Notes: generated by a model from the sequence alone, not told the origin. Positions 1 to 8,190 are shown, counted from the stretch's first letter. The stretch is DNA of 54,243 bases from CAZZEX01 sp964653285 (GCA_964653285.1 CAZZEX010000024.1:1-54243); one strand, 5' to 3'. Translations and numbers: made by a program.

Positions 1-710
1 TGGACTTCAAAGTCGCCGGTACGCGCACGGGGATCACCGCTTTGCAGATGGACATAAAAGTCGCCGGTCTCTCCTACGAGATCCTGGCAGAGGCGTTGGA
101 GCAAGCCCGCCAGGCACGTATGCAGATCCTCGATGTGATCGAGGCGACCATCCCCGCGCCGCGGGCGGAACTTTCGCCCTACGCGCCTCGGATGACTATC
201 CTGCACATAGACCCCGATAAACTGGGAGCGGTCATTGGAACGGGCGGCAAGACGGTGCGTGCCATCCAGGAGGAGTGCGATGTGCGCATTGACATTGAGG
301 ATGATGGCACCATCTACATCGCCTCAACCAGCGGCCCGGCCGCGGAGAAAGCGCAGCGAATGATCGAGGAATTGACCGAGGAACCCGAGATGGGCCGCAT
401 CTACACCGGGCGTGTGGTGCGCATCACCGACTTCGGCGCTTTCGTCGAGATCCTGCCCGGCACCGATGGATTGGTGCACATCTCGCAACTGGCCGACTAT
501 CGCGTCAACAGCGTCAAGGACGTGGTGGAAGTCGGCGACGAGATCATGGTAATGGTGACCAACATTGACCCCGAAGGAAAGATCCGCATCTCGCGCCGAG
601 CCGTGCTGGAGGGATGGACGCTAGCGCAGGCCCAAGCGGCCGACAGGCCAGGGGGAAACCGGGGCAACAGAGGGGACAGCAGAGGACGTCGCCCACCCCG
701 ACGACGCTAG
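1..710 (+). CDS. pnp: polynucleotide phosphorylase, C-terminal part (5' truncated)
   Basis: This is the 3' end of a gene entering from the left edge, in frame from base 3. The first visible residues (DFKVAGTRTGITALQMDIK) match the second RNase PH-like core of PNPase, which degrades RNA 3'-5' using phosphate. Next come a KH domain with the GxxG loop (VIGTGGKTVRAI, about base 230-380) and an S1 domain (GRIYTGRVVRITDFGAFVEI, about base 395-600). The arginine- and glycine-rich tail is common in RNA-binding proteins. lepB follows after 19 bases on the same strand and may be cotranscribed. The catalytic half is outside the window, so completeness upstream cannot be judged. Confidence 0.96.
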   Translation, partial: DFKVAGTRTGITALQMDIKVAGLSYEILAEALEQARQARMQILDVIEATIPAPRAELSPYAPRMTILHIDPDKLGAVIGTGGKTVRAIQEECDVRIDIEDDGTIYIASTSGPAAEKAQRMIEELTEEPEMGRIYTGRVVRITDFGAFVEILPGTDGLVHISQLADYRVNSVKDVVEVGDEIMVMVTNIDPEGKIRISRRAVLEGWTLAQAQAADRPGGNRGNRGDSRGRRPPRRR

Positions 711-729
711 CCCACGCTGAGAGATCGCT

Positions 730-1326
730 GTGGAAGAGATCGTGGAAGAGATCATCGAAGAACCAGAAATCGAAATTGGACAGGAGTCCCACAGTCCCGG
801 GTCTCACGTGTTGCGATGGCTGCTGCAAGCGCTGCGCGAGGTGGCCGAGACGGTCATCCCCGCAGTCGTCATCGCCCTGGCCATCAACCTCTTCCTGGCC
901 CAGGCCACCCAGGTACTGGGACAGAGTATGGAACCTAACCTGCACAGTGCTCAGCGGGTGGTAGTGGAGAAAGTAACGTATCGCCTTCTCCACGGCCCAC
1001 GGCGCGGAGATATCGTCGTCATTGATCTGCCAGGACAAACGGACCTGCTGATCAAACGCGTGGTGGGGCTGCCAGGGGAGACTATCGAAGTACGCGGCGG
1101 GAAGGTATACATCGAGGGCAAGCAACTCGACGAATCCTGGACGGTGAATCTGGGTGGGGGCAATTGCGGCCCGCAGACCCTTCCTCCATTGCACGTCTTC
1201 GTCATGGGCGACAACCGAGGTGCTTCCAACGACTCGCGCAACTTCGGACCCGTGCCTATTGATTGCATCGTGGGCCACGCCTGGTTTTCGTATTGGCCCC
1301 CAGAGTACGTCGGCTTCGTCGAGTAG
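730..1326 (+). CDS. lepB: signal peptidase I
   Basis: A 198-aa type I signal peptidase, the membrane enzyme that removes signal peptides from secreted proteins. An acidic N-terminus (about 1-20) precedes one membrane segment (about 38-58). The catalytic Ser lies in GQSMEPN (Ser66) and the general-base Lys in LIKRVVGLPGE (Lys109). The last conserved box is MGDNRGASNDSRNFGPVP (about 159-176). The start is GTG at 730; the ribosome-binding site is weak, which fits coupling to pnp just upstream. Length and motif order match the single-helix Gram-positive/Chloroflexota form. Hairpins downstream probably end the pnp-lepB transcript. Confidence 0.96.
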   Translation: MEEIVEEIIEEPEIEIGQESHSPGSHVLRWLLQALREVAETVIPAVVIALAINLFLAQATQVLGQSMEPNLHSAQRVVVEKVTYRLLHGPRRGDIVVIDLPGQTDLLIKRVVGLPGETIEVRGGKVYIEGKQLDESWTVNLGGGNCGPQTLPPLHVFVMGDNRGASNDSRNFGPVPIDCIVGHAWFSYWPPEYVGFVE

Positions 1327-1440
1327 GAGTGCCACCCTTGCGAAGGATATAAATGGCCTCGGCAAGGGGATGATCTCGGCAGGCGCAAGACATCTTCGAC
1401 CCGAAACCTATTGCTGAATCTTCGCAAGGGTTCTACGAAG

Positions 1441-1470
1441 ACAGGTCGGGCATCGCACCCGGCCTGTTTT
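1441..1470 (+). terminator. intrinsic terminator after lepB
   Basis: ACAGGTCGGG (1441-1450) pairs with CCCGGCCTGT (1458-1467), ten pairs with one G-U, over a short loop, and is followed by TTTT. It lies 115 bases after the lepB stop and points the same way. The pairing is visible in the sequence; function is inferred. Confidence 0.75.
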
Positions 1471-1506
1471 GCATCGGTCACAGTCCAGAACTTCGAAAGC
1501 GGGCCG

Positions 1507-1542
1507 GGCTCCCACGCCCGGCAATCCGGTGGCGTGGGAGCC
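1507..1542. terminator. perfect 12-bp hairpin between convergent genes
   Basis: GGCTCCCACGCC (1507-1518) and GGCGTGGGAGCC (1531-1542) are exact reverse complements, and a small CGG/CCG pair lies inside the loop. The hairpin starts 9 bases past the stop of the minus-strand DUF5666-like gene and faces lepB. There is no clear T-run on either side, so it may block convergent transcription or stabilise mRNA ends rather than act as a classical terminator. Confidence 0.5.
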
Positions 1543-1550
1543 ACCTCCGC

Positions 1551-2894
1551 CTACCTGGTGCTCAGCACTGCCATGCCCGTAGCCTGCAGTGTGCCATCCT
1601 CATTCCACGTCCCTCGGGCGCCGACCAGAGCGTCGGCCTCAATGTCGTCGAGGCCGGGGTCATCCGCGCCTGGCACACGATACTGCGTCTCGCCGTCCAC
1701 CAGCACCGTCACCGGGCCACGTGGAGTGCCGAGAACGAGGCTTTCGGTGCCAACGCGGATGGCGCGCCCGCGCACGACGGACCGCTGGCCCGCCTGTCGG
1801 TCACTGCGCACCCCAACACCGATGGCATTGAAAGTGGCCTCCTCCTCCCAGGTACCAGCCGTGATCACCTGGTTGCCGACCACGACGTCGTCCAGAGCGG
1901 GCTCCTCGACGCCAGGGACACGAAAGACGGTATCGGCATCGGTGAGGACGTTCACCGTGCCACCAAGTGTGTCGAGCACTAGCGTGGTCCCCTCGATAGT
2001 GGTCACCTCACCGACCAGGCGCGCCACCTGATCCGGCAGCACGACCACGAGCGTAGCCCGCACTGTGCCATCCTCCTCAATCACACCTTCACCGGCGACA
2101 CGAGCACCTACCTGCAGGTCGGAGATGGAGGGGGTGTCTACACCTGGCACACCCGGCATGCGGAACTCGGTCGCCTCATCGGTCAGCACGTTAAGCGGGC
2201 GACCGGACTGGCGACCCTGGGTGGCTCGGAGGGTAAAAGCCGCCCCTTCGACCTCCAGTACCTCGCCCTGCAGATGGCCCTGGCGTGGCCCGACCCACGG
2301 CACAGTGACCGCCTGCGCCAGCAGACTGCCATCCGGGTTGAGCGTCCCCCTGGCGACGATTTTCATCTCCACTTCCAGATCGTCCAGGCCTGGCTTCTCC
2401 ACGTTGACGATGCGATAGGCGGTCTCACTGTCCACGCGGACGGTGGCCAAGCCGTGGCCGGTCTCGACCGTCAAGGTATCGTCGCCGACAGCGGCCAGTC
2501 CGCCAGCCAAGGGGAAGACGCGGTCGGCCTCCACCCGCGCTACGCCAAAGGCGTGGAAGGTGCTCCCTCCCCGCTCCCACCAGCCGCCTGCGCCCAGGTA
2601 GTCACCGACGGCCAGGGCGTCCAGGCCCGGCTCCTCCACGCCAGGGATACGGAAGCGGGTGTTGGCATCAGTGATGACAGTCACCGAGCCAACGGGCGTG
2701 ACGAGCGTCAGCGACTGTCCTTCGAGGGCCTCGATCACGCCATAGGCGCGCGCCCCCCGCTGTGTGAGGGCTCCTCCCCCTCCTTCCCGGGGGGGGCTGG
2801 GGAGGATATCAGCTTGCGCCACTGCGACCCCCACAGAGCCAAACACCAACGTCAGTAGCGTTGCGCCAGTAAGTAGTACAAATTTTGTTCTCAT
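1551..2894 (-). CDS. secreted protein with five DUF5666-like repeats
   Basis: A 447-aa exported protein of unknown function. The start at 2894 is chosen because AAGGGAG sits just upstream; an ATG six codons earlier has no ribosome-binding site. A signal peptide (MRTKFVLLTGATLLTLVFGS, cleavage near AVAQA) is followed by about five repeats of roughly 75 residues. Each has a strand pattern ending in variants of VTVLTDADTxFRVPGVEEP and then LDDLxVGDxVxAxGTWNEDG. This fits DUF5666, a small beta domain often found in tandem in secreted bacterial proteins. A G/C-rich repeat supplies PSPPREGGGG immediately after the signal peptide. The gene is alone, divergent from the sugar transporter operon and convergent with lepB. 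Confidence 0.8.
   Translation of the reverse strand: MRTKFVLLTGATLLTLVFGSVGVAVAQADILPSPPREGGGGALTQRGARAYGVIEALEGQSLTLVTPVGSVTVITDANTRFRIPGVEEPGLDALAVGDYLGAGGWWERGGSTFHAFGVARVEADRVFPLAGGLAAVGDDTLTVETGHGLATVRVDSETAYRIVNVEKPGLDDLEVEMKIVARGTLNPDGSLLAQAVTVPWVGPRQGHLQGEVLEVEGAAFTLRATQGRQSGRPLNVLTDEATEFRMPGVPGVDTPSISDLQVGARVAGEGVIEEDGTVRATLVVVLPDQVARLVGEVTTIEGTTLVLDTLGGTVNVLTDADTVFRVPGVEEPALDDVVVGNQVITAGTWEEEATFNAIGVGVRSDRQAGQRSVVRGRAIRVGTESLVLGTPRGPVTVLVDGETQYRVPGADDPGLDDIEADALVGARGTWNEDGTLQATGMAVLSTR
2771..2805. repeat. G/C-rich palindromic repeat inside coding sequence
   Basis: A C-rich run (CTCCTCCCCCTCCTTCCC) is followed by GGGGGGGGCTGGGGAGG, forming an imperfect palindrome. It encodes PSPPREGGGG in the DUF5666-like protein right after the signal peptide. 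Similar blocks lie at the ruvC/ruvA junction (45826-45861) and in the GH31 gene (51629-51670). Confidence 0.6.
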
Positions 2895-3064
2895 AGGTCT
2901 CCCTTCATACAATATGGTGGTTACTGCCCACGCTGTTTACATCCAGCCTGGGGCCAAATATCAGCCACTTTATTCTCGAACACGTTAGTTATCCGAAAGT
3001 CAAGCGAATGTAAAATCGGCGTAAACTTTGACAGGCACCGGGCTCGGTGTTCCTCGGTGTGCGC

Positions 3065-3093
3065 TTGACAGTCCCTCACCTTTGTCCTATAAT
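3065..3093 (+). promoter_or_regulatory. consensus sigma-70 promoter of the sugar ABC operon
   Basis: TTGACA (3065-3070) and TATAAT (3088-3093) are separated by exactly 17 bases, a perfect textbook housekeeping promoter. Transcription should start near 3100, giving a leader of about 32 bases before the permease ATG at 3132. Just upstream, CACCG(GGCT)CGGTG (3037-3050) and a tandem CTCGGTGT could be a regulator site; that is speculative. Confidence 0.85.
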
Positions 3094-3131
3094 CTTACGT
3101 GCAGCATAATTCCCCTTCGCGAAAGGAGAGT

Positions 3132-4340
3132 ATGATCACCGTTGAACAACCCGTGACGCCTGCCTCCCGTCGTGGTCTCTTTGCTGGGCGCCGGGGCCGA
3201 CGCATCCGTGAGGCTCTACAAGCCTACCTTTTTCTGCTCCCCGGTACACTCCTGCTGCTCGTCTTCAACCTCCTGCCCGTGGGCTACGCCTTCTACATCA
3301 GTATGCACAAGTGGCGCATCCAGCGCGGCGACTTTATTGGATTGGAGAACTACCTGAAGGCGCTGGGCGAACCGATGGATGTGGTATGGGTAGTCGGAGG
3401 ATTAGGTCTGCTGGCCGGAGCATGGGCAGTGTGGCACAGTATCAAGCCCGAGACGTCAGGAAAGGGATTCCTGTTGCACGCAGCCGTCGCGCTGATGTTG
3501 ATCATCGGCGGCCTGGCCCTGGTGCTGGGATTCCCGGATATGCTGGCCAACGGCGACGAGGACCTGTTCAAATCACTGCTGATTACACTCTACTATTCCA
3601 TCGGCACAGTTCCTCTCCAGATTATCCTTTCCTTCCTCTTGGCCAACATCCTGTTTCAGGATATCCGTGGCAAGACCGCCTGGCGTATCATGTACTTTCT
3701 GCCCTACGTCACGGTCACGGTGGCCTCCGCTGCCGTGTGGACCTCGATTTTCGAGCCTCGTCGAGGCTTGATCAACCTGGCATTGGCCATGCTTGGCGTG
3801 ACGGAGGAGAACTTGCCCCAGTGGCTATTCGAGGCGACGGGGATCGGCACGTTGATTGGCCAGTGGCTCGGCTTTGAAATGCCATCCTGGGCGGCTGGGC
3901 CGAGCCTGGCACTCGTGGCAGTGATAATCTACAACATCTGGGTGTTCGTCGGGTACAACACCATCATCTACCTGGCCGGGCTGGGGAACGTCCCACGAGA
4001 ACTGTACGAGGCAGCCAGGATAGACGGCGCCAGCCGCTGGGAACTGCTGCGTCACGTTACGATCCCCCTCGTCTCGCCGACCACCTATTTCCTGCTCATG
4101 ATGGGGGTTCTTGGCACTTTCAGGGCCTTCAACCACATCTACGTTATGACCAAGGTGGGCCGAACGCTGGGCTTCCCCCAGGGTACCACGATGACGTCCA
4201 GTATTCTCATATTTAAGCACTTCTGGGAACGAAATCGGTTCGGCTACGCCTCAGCCCTGGCGTTCATCCTGACCGGCGTCATGCTCAGCCTGTCCTGGAT
4301 CCAGAGCCGCATTGCAGAAGGACGGGTGTTCTATGGCTAG
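3132..4340 (+). CDS. sugar ABC transporter permease, MalF type, with insertion
   Basis: A 402-aa inner-membrane permease of the CUT1 (MalFGK) family. The ATG at 3132 follows AAAGGAGAG, whereas the upstream in-frame start would begin almost at the predicted transcription start. TM1 is at about 30-50. The ABC-permease EAA loop is ELYEAARIDGASRWELLRHV (about 292-311), which contacts the ATPase. Typical family members are about 290-310 aa. Here an extra block of about 70 residues with two additional hydrophobic helices (VVGGLGLLAGAWAVW and AVALMLIIGGLALVLGF) lies between the GLENYLKAL segment and the usual TM2. The second permease overlaps by 8 bases. No ATPase gene is in the operon, as is common for CUT1 systems that share one. 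Confidence 0.93.
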   Translation: MITVEQPVTPASRRGLFAGRRGRRIREALQAYLFLLPGTLLLLVFNLLPVGYAFYISMHKWRIQRGDFIGLENYLKALGEPMDVVWVVGGLGLLAGAWAVWHSIKPETSGKGFLLHAAVALMLIIGGLALVLGFPDMLANGDEDLFKSLLITLYYSIGTVPLQIILSFLLANILFQDIRGKTAWRIMYFLPYVTVTVASAAVWTSIFEPRRGLINLALAMLGVTEENLPQWLFEATGIGTLIGQWLGFEMPSWAAGPSLALVAVIIYNIWVFVGYNTIIYLAGLGNVPRELYEAARIDGASRWELLRHVTIPLVSPTTYFLLMMGVLGTFRAFNHIYVMTKVGRTLGFPQGTTMTSSILIFKHFWERNRFGYASALAFILTGVMLSLSWIQSRIAEGRVFYG

Positions 4341-5652
4341 CACGATGGTTGCTGCGAAACGTGAATCGAGGGAGTATCGAGTTCGTAGCGGTATCGTGCA
4401 GGGCTTTCTGTACCTGGTCCTCACCCTGGGCGCTGTCGTGGCGATCTTCCCCTTTGCGTGGATGCTCCTCACCGCGTCCAAGACCTACGGCGAGCACAGC
4501 CAGAAAATATTCTGGCCTGCGGGCTTGACGGCGCGTCCATACACCGACCTGTCACCGGCCCAGGAAATCATGGTGGATATGCACCCGACCGACGTCTGGC
4601 ATGGATCAATCGCTTCCTTCAGCCCCCTGGTGGAAGGCGTCGTCCCCGTGAATGAGGTGTCCCGGCTCGTGGCCGAAAACCTTGAGAAGAAGGGAATAGC
4701 AATTCCCTTCAACGTGCTGATCCTGGCACTGGATACTACCGATGACGGGATACGGAACTACGATCGGTTTGTTCTGACCGTGGACTCGCGCCTGGCCGAG
4801 CAATTTACCACGCGCATCAAATTGGGACAGTGGGGAGGGCCAGACTACGAAGGAGCCGCCCGGGGCCGGTGGGGGCCGCACTTCGAAGTGATAGACCCCA
4901 ATCCTGACCACTTTGTGGTGAAGCAGGCGTGGAATGTGTGGTACATGTTCTTCGGCAACTACATCACAGCCTGGAGAGAGGCAAACTTCGCCCTGTACAC
5001 GCGGAACAGTGCCATCATCACACTGTTGACCATCGCGGGGGTAGTGGTGACGGGCATACTGGCATCCTACGCCTTCGCCCGCATGGAGTTCCCGGGCAAA
5101 AACCTCCTGTTCACGGCCTACCTGGCGACCTACATGATCCCGTGGACGGTGGTCATGATTCCAGATTACCTGATCATCGTCGCGCTGGAGGACTTTTTCA
5201 AACAAACGTTTGGTATGGAAAATGCATGGTACAACAACTGGACGGCGCTGACGATCCCCTTCATGGTCAATGCCTTCACCGTTTTCTTACTGCGGCAGTT
5301 CTTCGCCCAGATCCCCAACGAGTTATTCGACGCGGCGCTGATTGACGGCTGCGGGCACCTGCGTTTCCTGACGCGGATCGTGTTGCCGATCTCGAAGGCA
5401 CCTTTGATGACGGTGATCATCCTCAACGGCATCTGGGCCTGGAACTCGCTGCAGTGGCCCTTGATCATCACCACCACATCCGATTGGCGTCCTATCACCG
5501 TGGGGTTATCTGGCTTCATCACCGAAGCCTCGGCAGAGACGCAACTGATCATGGCCGGCTCGGTGATCACGACCATCCCCATTCTGGTGCTGTATTTCTT
5601 CACCCAGAAGCAGTTTACGGAGGGGATTGCGACGACGGGGCTCAAGGGGTAA
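4333..5652 (+). CDS. sugar ABC transporter permease, MalG type, with extracytoplasmic insertion
   Basis: A 439-aa partner permease of the CUT1 family. The ATG at 4333 overlaps the previous gene by 8 bases and follows AAGGACGGG; a TTG 21 bases upstream is less likely. TM1 is FLYLVLTLGAVVAIFPFAWM. The EAA loop is ELFDAALIDGCGHLRFLTRI, followed by the last two helices. MalG-type proteins are usually about 275-300 aa. Here about 130 extra residues, with no obvious membrane segment, lie between TM1 and the FGNYITAWREANFALYTRNS segment, so they should face outside. This could be a substrate-docking or accessory domain; no known domain was recognised in it. Confidence 0.93.
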   Translation: MASTMVAAKRESREYRVRSGIVQGFLYLVLTLGAVVAIFPFAWMLLTASKTYGEHSQKIFWPAGLTARPYTDLSPAQEIMVDMHPTDVWHGSIASFSPLVEGVVPVNEVSRLVAENLEKKGIAIPFNVLILALDTTDDGIRNYDRFVLTVDSRLAEQFTTRIKLGQWGGPDYEGAARGRWGPHFEVIDPNPDHFVVKQAWNVWYMFFGNYITAWREANFALYTRNSAIITLLTIAGVVVTGILASYAFARMEFPGKNLLFTAYLATYMIPWTVVMIPDYLIIVALEDFFKQTFGMENAWYNNWTALTIPFMVNAFTVFLLRQFFAQIPNELFDAALIDGCGHLRFLTRIVLPISKAPLMTVIILNGIWAWNSLQWPLIITTTSDWRPITVGLSGFITEASAETQLIMAGSVITTIPILVLYFFTQKQFTEGIATTGLKG

Positions 5653-5765
5653 AACATAAAGCGTAAAACGTGATGTGTGAAACGTAATTTGTGAGACGCC
5701 AGACGAAAGGAGGTGATGCACGGGAGAAGTGACCAATTAACCAATCTACCAATTTACCGGTTTGT
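5653..5765. repeat. word-like degenerate repeats in operon spacer
   Basis: The spacer is built of reiterated short words: AAACATAAAGCGTAAAACGTG, then variants GTGAAACGTAATTTGTGAGACG, then CCAATTAACCAATCTACC and CCAATTTACC. It lies between the second permease and the binding-protein gene. Similar word-like spacers occur near 8165-8190, 15229-15284, 18000-18060, 20390-20500, 24000-24035, 28480-28510 and 29545-29575. Confidence 0.5.
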
Positions 5766-5799
5766 CAAGTAACAAATCCTATCAGGAGGAGGAAAGATA

Positions 5800-7158
5800 A
5801 TGAGAATGCGAAAATTAGTTGCTGTGTTGGCCATCCTGGCTCTGGTTCTCCCGCTCGTGGCCTCGTGCGCCCCCGCAAAGCCAGAGTCAACTTATGACGT
5901 GGATACCTACGGCGACCTGGAAAACCTGGACCCCAGCGGCCAGACGGTTGTCTACTGGTACCAGCACACGGGCTCCCGCGAGGAGCTCATGCTGAGCCTG
6001 ATTGACGAATTCAACCGCACCAACGAGTGGGGCGTCACGGTCCAGGGAGAATCCCAGGGCGGCTACGATGACCTGTATCAGAAGGTCGTCGCCGGCATCC
6101 CGGCCAACCAGCTCCCCAGCATGGCGGTGGCCTATCAGAACCAGGCCGCTACCTACGCCGTACAGGGCGTGCTGGTCGCGCTGGATCCCTACGTGGAGAG
6201 CGAGAAGTGGGGCTATACGCAGGAGGAACTGGACGACTTCTTCCCCATCGCGTTGGCCGCCGACTACTTGCCGCAGTTCGAGGCTCGCTACGGCTGGCCG
6301 CCCTACAAGTCCATGGAGGTGATGTACTACAACGAGGATTGGCTGGCCGAGTTGGGCTACACCAGCCCGCCTGAGACCTGGGAGGAGTTCGCCGAGATGT
6401 CGTGCGCCGCCGTCGAGCAGCCGTTCTCCGGTGCCACAGGTGAGGGGGCCGTCATCGGCTACGAATACTCCATTGACGCCTCCCGCTTCGCCACCTTCAC
6501 CTTCAGCCGGGGCGGCAACATCATCAACGAGAACGGCACCGGCTACGTCTTCGATGATGCGGCGGGCCTGGAAGCGCTGACCTTCCTGAAGAACCTGGAT
6601 GATCGGGGCTGCGCTGCGGTGGTGACGGAGCGCTACGGCGACCAGAGCGACTTCGGCGCGGGCCGGGTGCTCTTTACTATCAGCTCCATCTCCGGCCTGC
6701 CCTACTACGGGCAGGCGGTGGACGAAGGCGCGGGCTTCAACTGGAGCGTCAACCCGCCGCCGCACAGCACGGCCACGCCACGGCTGAACATCTACGGCGC
6801 GAGCCAGTCCATCTTCGTGAGTACCCCCGAAGAGCAGTTGGCGGCCTGGCTGTTCATCAAGTGGCTGAGCGGGCCGGAGCAGCAGGCGACGTGGGCCAGC
6901 AGCACCGGCTACTTCCCCACCCGCCAGGCAGCGGCCGACCTGTTGGCCGACTACTTCGCCGAGCACCCCACCTACGAGAAAGCCTTCACCTTCATGTCAA
7001 TGGGCTACGGCATTGAGTCGCCGATAGCCGGGTACGATGAGTGCCGTGCAGCCATCGCGGAGATGCTCGTCGCCGTTATGGGGGGCGAGGACGCCCAGGC
7101 GCAACTTGACGCTACCGTCACGCAATGCAACGAGTACCTGGAAGAGGCTGCGCCTTAG
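5800..7158 (+). CDS. sugar ABC transporter substrate-binding lipoprotein
   Basis: A 452-aa family 1 extracellular solute-binding protein that captures sugar outside the membrane and delivers it to the two permeases. The start is fixed by AGGAGGAGG just upstream. A lipoprotein signal ends in LVASC (Cys23), the expected lipidation site. The mature part starts with the typical VVYWYQHTGSREELMLSLID and contains the conserved middle region (YNEDWLAELGY, about 180-195). The C-terminal lobe has the usual AAWLFIKWLSGPEQQATWA. The gene is last in the operon after a 147-base repeat-rich spacer. The substrate cannot be deduced from sequence alone. Confidence 0.95.
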   Translation: MRMRKLVAVLAILALVLPLVASCAPAKPESTYDVDTYGDLENLDPSGQTVVYWYQHTGSREELMLSLIDEFNRTNEWGVTVQGESQGGYDDLYQKVVAGIPANQLPSMAVAYQNQAATYAVQGVLVALDPYVESEKWGYTQEELDDFFPIALAADYLPQFEARYGWPPYKSMEVMYYNEDWLAELGYTSPPETWEEFAEMSCAAVEQPFSGATGEGAVIGYEYSIDASRFATFTFSRGGNIINENGTGYVFDDAAGLEALTFLKNLDDRGCAAVVTERYGDQSDFGAGRVLFTISSISGLPYYGQAVDEGAGFNWSVNPPPHSTATPRLNIYGASQSIFVSTPEEQLAAWLFIKWLSGPEQQATWASSTGYFPTRQAAADLLADYFAEHPTYEKAFTFMSMGYGIESPIAGYDECRAAIAEMLVAVMGGEDAQAQLDATVTQCNEYLEEAAP

Positions 7159-7214
7159 ACAGGCCTTAGCCATCCGGTGAATCCCTCATTTGCCGGAACA
7201 CAATCACGAAACGC

Positions 7215-7253
7215 AAAGCGGGTTGTGAGTTCGGAAGACTCGCAACCCGCTTT
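7215..7253. terminator. intrinsic terminator after the sugar ABC operon
   Basis: AAAGCGGGTTGTGAG (7215-7229) pairs with CTCGCAACCCGCTTT (7239-7253), 15 pairs with one G-U, over a 9-base loop. It lies 57 bases after the binding-protein stop. AAA and TTT at the two ends make it usable from both strands, although the T-tract is short. Confidence 0.75.
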
Positions 7254-7340
7254 GGTATGGATCAGGGTGTTGCATAAGTGGATACCCGAACTTGTTCGGG
7301 ATGCTCTGTTTGGCCAAGGGGACGCTTGTCCAAATCATTC

Positions 7341-7439
7341 GGGTGTGTTTCAAATGAGTTGGAGGAAAGGAGCGGACGCCCCGCTTCAGCGGAGATTTTC
7401 CGGCTGAAGCCGGACGCTCAACCGAAATGAAACACACCC
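7341..7439. mobile_element. MITE-like element with 9-10 bp target duplication
   Basis: The ends GGGTGTGTTTCA (7341-7352) and TGAAACACACCC (7428-7439) are exact 12-bp terminal inverted repeats, continued imperfectly inward (GTTG, GAGCG). CAAATCATTC occurs directly at 7331-7340 and again at 7439-7448, so 9 bp (AAATCATTC) is cleanly duplicated outside the ends. The 99-bp interior carries CGCTTCAGCG and CCGGCTGAAGCCGG palindromes and no ORF. This is the structure expected of a non-autonomous element moved by a transposase elsewhere. It fills most of the gene-free stretch 7159-7478 together with the terminator upstream; a CCCGAACTTGTTCGGG palindrome (7285-7300) lies between them. Confidence 0.7.
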
Positions 7440-7478
7440 AAATCATTCCGCAACAAGCTGTGGCTTCCGGAGCTTTCG

Positions 7479-8129
7479 TCAGAGAAATTCCTTCAGACGG
7501 TGCTCCACTGCGTAAGCAGCAGCCTCAGCGCGGTTTGTCAGGCTCAGTTTCTTCAGGATGCTGCTGACGTAGTTACGCACTGTACCCTCACCCAGAAACA
7601 GAGCCCCGGCAATCTCCCGGTTCGTCTTCCCTTCGGTCACCTGGGCCAAAACGCGCATCTCCTGGTCGGTGAGACTGGCGAAGGATTCCTCATGCTCTCT
7701 GCGCGCCGCTTCGCGCACGCGGGCGAAGACCCGCTGTGTGAGCGCTGGGTCCAATAGCGCCTCCCCTCTCCCCACCGCCTCCACTGCCCAGATCAAATCA
7801 TCGCTGCCGATCTGCTTGAGCACATAGCCGCACGCCCCGGCGGCGATTGCATCGAACAGCATCTCGTCCTCGGCGTAAGAGGTGAGCATAATGACTTTGA
7901 CTTCAGGCGCCTGCTCGACGATTTTTCGGCAGGCATCAATGCCGCTCCCCCCCAACAACCGGATGTCCATCACCACGACATCGGGACGAAGAAGCAGGGT
8001 CTTCCGAACGGCCTCTTTAACAGTAGCAGCCTCATCCACGACAGTGAAACCGGGATGACGATCAAGAAGCGTGCGCAAGCCAAGCCTCACCACCTCATGG
8101 TCGTCCACGATGATAATTCTGAGTGCCAT
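7479..8129 (-). CDS. NarL/FixJ-type response regulator
   Basis: A 216-aa DNA-binding response regulator. The receiver domain (about 1-120) has the acidic pair in IIIVDDHEVV, the phospho-acceptor Asp in VVMDIRL (about 54) and the KQIGSDD switch Lys. The C-terminal LuxR helix-turn-helix (about 148-210) reads LTDQEMRVLAQVTEGKTNRE and then GTVRNYVSSILKKL. The ATG at 8129 follows GGATGGGGA and is preferred over an upstream in-frame ATG at 8144. The gene lies 61 bases after its partner kinase on the same strand. Confidence 0.95.
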   Translation of the reverse strand: MALRIIIVDDHEVVRLGLRTLLDRHPGFTVVDEAATVKEAVRKTLLLRPDVVVMDIRLLGGSGIDACRKIVEQAPEVKVIMLTSYAEDEMLFDAIAAGACGYVLKQIGSDDLIWAVEAVGRGEALLDPALTQRVFARVREAARREHEESFASLTDQEMRVLAQVTEGKTNREIAGALFLGEGTVRNYVSSILKKLSLTNRAEAAAYAVEHRLKEFL

Positions 8130-8190
8130 GTATCCCCATCCCAATGACCAAACGCAACTCGTAGGGCGGAGTTACGCTTCACGTTTTACG

